Assembly: GCA_949152475.1 (NCBI GenBank)
Contig: OX424563.1
Coordinates: 39,752,120-39,816,119, forward strand
Length of the DNA stretch: 64,000 nucleotides
Origin: Terebella lapidaria
Taxonomy: Eukaryota > Annelida > Polychaeta > Terebellida > Terebellidae
Direction: 5' to 3'
In this document: piece after piece, positions 60,106 to 64,000 of the stretch
How positions within the stretch are numbered: position 1 is the stretch's first letter
How the letters are laid out: the number at the start of each line of letters is the position of its first letter
Notes under the pieces: model-generated
What the model saw: the letters and a program-made list of their open reading frames with translations, nothing else
What the model was told of the DNA's origin: nothing
Database searches by the model: none
Translations under genes and position numbers: made by a program

Positions 60106-63100
60106 ATCATACGATGGACTAGCGACACTCCACCGTAAGATGGACATGCGAGGCTCCACCGTACCATGGACATGCGACGCTCCATCACAGGATGAACATG
60201 CGACGCTCCACCGTACGAAGGACATGCGATGCTCCACCGTACGATGGACATGCGACGCTCCACCGTACAATAGACATGTGACGCTCCACTGTATGATGGA
60301 CATGCGATGCTTTACTGTACAATGGACACGTTACGCTCAACCGTAAGATGGACATGCGATGCTCCACAGTACGATGGACATGGGACGCTCCATCATACGA
60401 TGGACATGTGATGCTCCACCATACGATGGACATGTGACGCTCCACTGTATGATGGACATGCAATGCTTTACTGTACAATGGACACGTTTTGCTCAACCGT
60501 AAGAGTGACATGCGATGCTCCACAGTACGATGGACATGGGACGCTCCATCATACGATGGAAATGTGACGCTCCACCGTACGATCGACATGCGATGCTCCA
60601 CCGTATGATCGACATGTGATGCTCCACCGTACGATGGACATGGGATCCTCCATCGTACGATGGACATGCGATGCTCCACCGTACGATCGACATGCGATGC
60701 TCCACCGTACGATGGACATGCGATGTTCCATTGTACGATGGACATCTGATGCTCCACCATACGATGGACATGTGACACTCCGCTGTACGATGGACATGTG
60801 ACGCTCCACCGTACGATGGACATGCGACGCTCCATCGTACGATGGACATGGGATGCTCTATCGTATGATGGACTAGCGATGCTCCACCGTAAGATGGACA
60901 TGTGACGCCCCACCGTACGATGGACATGCGACGCTCCATCGTACGATGGACATGGGATGCTCCACCGTATGATGGACATGTGACGCTCTACCGTACGATG
61001 GACATGCGATGCTCCACCGTACGATGGACCTGTGATGCTCCACCATACAATGGACATCTGACGCTCCACCGTACGATAGACATGCGATGCTCCACCATAC
61101 GATGGACATGTGACGCTCCACCGTACGATGGACATGCGACGCTCCACCGTACGATGGACATGCGATGCTCCACTGTACGATGGACATGTGACGCTCCACC
61201 GTATGATGGACATGCAAGGCTCCACTGTACAATGGACATGTGACGCTCCACTATACGATGGACATGCGATGCTCCACCGTATGATGGACATGCAACGCTC
61301 CATCGTACGATGGACATGTGACGCTCCACCGTACGATGGACATGCGATGCTCCACTGTACGATGGACATGTGACGCTCCACCGTACGATGGACATGGGAT
61401 GCTCCTTCGTTCGATGGACATGTGACGCTCCACCGTACGATGGACATGGGATGCTCCACCGTAAGATGGACATGTGACGCTCCACCGTACGATGGGCATG
61501 CGATGCTGAAATGTACGATGGACATGTGATGCTCCACCGTACGATGGACATGTGACGCTCAACCGTAAGATGGACATGCGATGCTCCACAGTACGATGGA
61601 CATGGGACGCTCCATCATACGATGGACATGTGATGCTCCACCATACGATCGACATGCGATGCTCCACCGTTCGATCGACATGTGATGCTCCACCGTACGA
61701 TGGACATGTGACGCTCCACCATACGATGGACATGTGACGCTCCACTGTATGATGGACATGCGATGCTTTACTGTACAATGGACACGTTTTGCTCAACCGT
61801 AAGAGTGACATGCGATGCTCCACAGTACGATGGACATGGGACGCTCCATCATACGATGGAAATGTGACGCTCCACCGTACGATCGACATGCGATGCTCCA
61901 CCGTATGATCGACATGTGATGCTCCACCGTACGATGGACATGGGATCCTCCATCGTACGATGGACATGCGATGCTCCACCGTACGATCGACATGCGATGC
62001 TCCACAGTACGATGGACATGCGATGTTCCATTGTACGATGGACATCTGATGCTCCACCATACGATGGACATGTGACACTCCGCTGTACGATGGACATGTG
62101 ACGCTCCACCGTACGATGGACATGCGACGCTCCATCGTACGATGGACATGGGATGCTCTATCGTATGATGGACTAGCGATGCTCCACCGTAAGATGGATA
62201 GGTGACGCCCCACCGTACGATGGACATGCGACGCTCCATCGTACGATGGACATGGGATGCTCCACCGTATGATGGACATGTGACGCTCTACCGTACGATG
62301 GACATGCGATGCTCCACCGTACGATGGACCTGTGATGCTCCACCATACAATGGACATCTGACGCTCCACCGTACGATAGACATGCGATGCTCCACCATAC
62401 GATGGACATGTGACGCTCCACCGTACGATGGACATGCGACGCTCCACCGTACGATGGACATGCAATGCTCCACTGTACGATGGACATGTGACGCTCCACC
62501 GTATGATGGACATGCAAGGCTCCACTGTACAATGGACATGTGACGCTCCACTATACGATGGACATGCGATGCTCCACCGTATGATGGACATGCAACGCTC
62601 CATCGTACGATGGACATGTGACTCTCCACCATACGATGGACATGCGATGCTCCACCGTATGATGGACATGCAACGCTCCATCGTACGATGGACATGTGAC
62701 GCTCCACCATACGATGGACATGCGATGCTCCACTGTACGATGGACATGTGACGCTCCACCGTATGATTGACATGCGAGGCTATACTGTACGATGGACATG
62801 TGACGCTCCACCGTATGATTGACATGCGAGGCTATACTGTACGATGGACATGTGACGCTCCACCGTACGATGGACATGGGATGCTCCTTCGTTCGATGGA
62901 CATGTGACGCTCCACCGTACGATGGACATGGGATGCTCCACCGTAAGATGGACATGTGACGCTCCACCGTACGATGGGCACGCGATGCTGAAATGTACGA
63001 TGGACATGTGATGCTCCACCGTACGATGGACATGTGACGCTCCACCGTACGATGGTCATGCAAGGCTCCACTGTACAATGGACATGCGACGCTCCACCGT

Positions 63101-64000
63101 ACGATGGACATGCGACGCTCCACCGTATGATGGACATGCGACGCTCCACTGTACGATGGACATGTGACGCTCCACCGTATGATTGACATGCGAGGCTCCA
63201 CCGTACGATGGACATGCGACGCTCCACTGTACGATGGACATGCGATGCTCCACTGTACGATGGACATGTGATGCTCCACCGTATGATTGACATGCGAGAC
63301 TCCACTGTACGTTGGACATGTGACGCTCCACCGTACGATGGACATGGGATGCTCCTTCGTACAATGGACATGTGACGCTCCACCGTACGATGGACATGGG
63401 ATGCTCCACCGTAGGATGGACATGTGACGCTCCACCGTATGATGGACATGCAATGCTCCACTGTACAATGGACATGTGAAGCTCCACCGTACGATGGACA
63501 TGGGATGCTCCACCGTATGATGGACATGTGACGCTCCACCGTATGATGGACATGTGACGCTCCACCGTACGATGGACATGCGACGCTCCATCGTACGATG
63601 GACATGTGACAATCCACCGTACGATGGACATCTGACGCTCCTCTGTACGATGGACAAGCGACGCTCCATCGCAGGATGGACATGCGACGCTCCACCGTAC
63701 GAAGGACATGCGATGCTCCACCGTACGATGGACATGCGACGCTCCACCGTACGATGGACATGCGACGCTCCATCGTACGATAGACATGTGACACTCCACC
63801 GTAAGATGGACATGCGAGGCTCCACCGTACAATAGACATGCGACGCTCCACTGTATGATGGACATGCGGTGCTTTACTGTACAATGGACACGTTACGCTC
63901 AACCGTAAGATGGACATGCGATGCTCCACAGTACGATGGACATGGGACGCTCCATCCTACGATGGACATGTGATGCTCCACCATACGATCGACATGCGAT
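60106..64000. repeat. Right-hand higher-order unit 4 (partial, runs off window)
   Basis: It starts with the same junction and follows unit 3 at 3,770 bp until about 63,530. It does not show the 1,117-bp loss of unit 3; from there it follows units 1 and 2 (shift 8,657 bp from the 54-55 kb region). It has single copies of the landmark monomer at 60,483 and 61,783. The array continues beyond the window end. Confidence 0.85.

Larger units (their letters stand above)
1..64000. repeat. 26-bp tandem satellite array, about 2,460 monomers
   Basis: Every part of the window reads as head-to-tail copies of one 26-bp monomer. A copy matching the inferred consensus lies at 681-706: it begins GATGGACATG, continues CGACGCTCCA and ends CCGTAC. 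Nearly all monomers keep the GATGGACAT core, the CTCCA core and a GTAC-like junction. Substitutions cluster at four CpG positions: after CATG, inside GACGCTC, and on both sides of the GTAC junction. Monomer order forms nested higher-order repeats described in the other entries. No inversion of the array, unique spacer, mobile element, telomere-like repeat, tRNA or rRNA was seen, so every stretch lacking a gene holds this repeat. The family is not one I recognise by name. A eukaryotic satellite or very large minisatellite is the natural reading. Confidence 0.98.

Noticed and set aside
1-64000. CRISPR-like array
   Set aside because: Repeats are directly contiguous with no unique spacers, no cas genes and no leader.
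1-64000. Repetitive structural or surface protein gene (silk-, ice-nucleation- or antigen-like)
   Set aside because: A coding repeat would have a period divisible by three and one preferred frame. The 26-bp period and three interchangeable minus frames argue against it.
1-64000. Centromere by motif (CENP-B box) or telomere by repeat type
   Set aside because: No CENP-B-box-like motif or telomeric hexamer was noticed. A centromeric role remains possible but nothing in the sequence shows it.
1-64000. Assembly artefact creating the near-identical units
   Set aside because: It cannot be excluded from sequence alone, but copies carry scattered private substitutions and distinct whole-monomer events, which simple duplication of one contig would not give.

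Overview
The whole 64 kb window is one uninterrupted tandem satellite array. It is built from a 26-bp monomer repeated head-to-tail about 2,460 times, in a single orientation, from the first base to the last. I found no unique sequence, no transposon insertion, no RNA gene and no credible protein-coding gene. The many long open frames are a by-product of the repeat: 26 is not a multiple of three, and the reverse strand of the monomer has no stop codon in any phase, so all three minus frames stay open over long stretches.

Kind of organism: an array this large and pure, organised into higher-order repeats (HORs), points to eukaryotic satellite DNA (centromeric, pericentromeric, subtelomeric or other heterochromatin). 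The monomer holds four CpG sites. At each of them the main variants are the two products expected from deamination of methylated cytosine (TpG and CpA), so the host very probably methylates CpG (vertebrate, plant or similar). I cannot name the species or the chromosomal location. No telomere-like repeat and no CENP-B-box-like motif was seen.

Layout: 1-1,257 holds a segment (block C) that recurs near 12,844, 26,937, 35,370 and 41,001. 970-12,279 is three tandem, almost identical copies of a 3,770-bp HOR (145 monomers). 12,280-18,448 is a transition, a second block C, and a 4.26-kb copy of 8,550-12,807. 18,449-24,718 is a partial block C followed by two tandem copies of a 2,913-bp unit (112 monomers plus one base). 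24,719-35,370 is mosaic; it includes a 5.8-kb stretch that recurs about 14 kb downstream and a 1,482-bp (57-monomer) tandem duplication. 35,370-46,275 is a further mosaic of the same material. 46,276-64,000 is a younger-looking HOR array of four units (4,965, 5,095, 3,770 and more than 3,895 bp) that differ by a few clean whole-monomer duplications and deletions.

All the shifts between copies that I computed are whole multiples of 26 bp once three rare length-variant monomers (two 25-mers, one 27-mer) are counted. Growth has therefore been by in-register unequal exchange or a similar process, at scales from 2 to more than 200 monomers. There are no genes to act together; any function would be structural (chromatin, centromere) or through non-coding transcription, and nothing in the sequence settles that.
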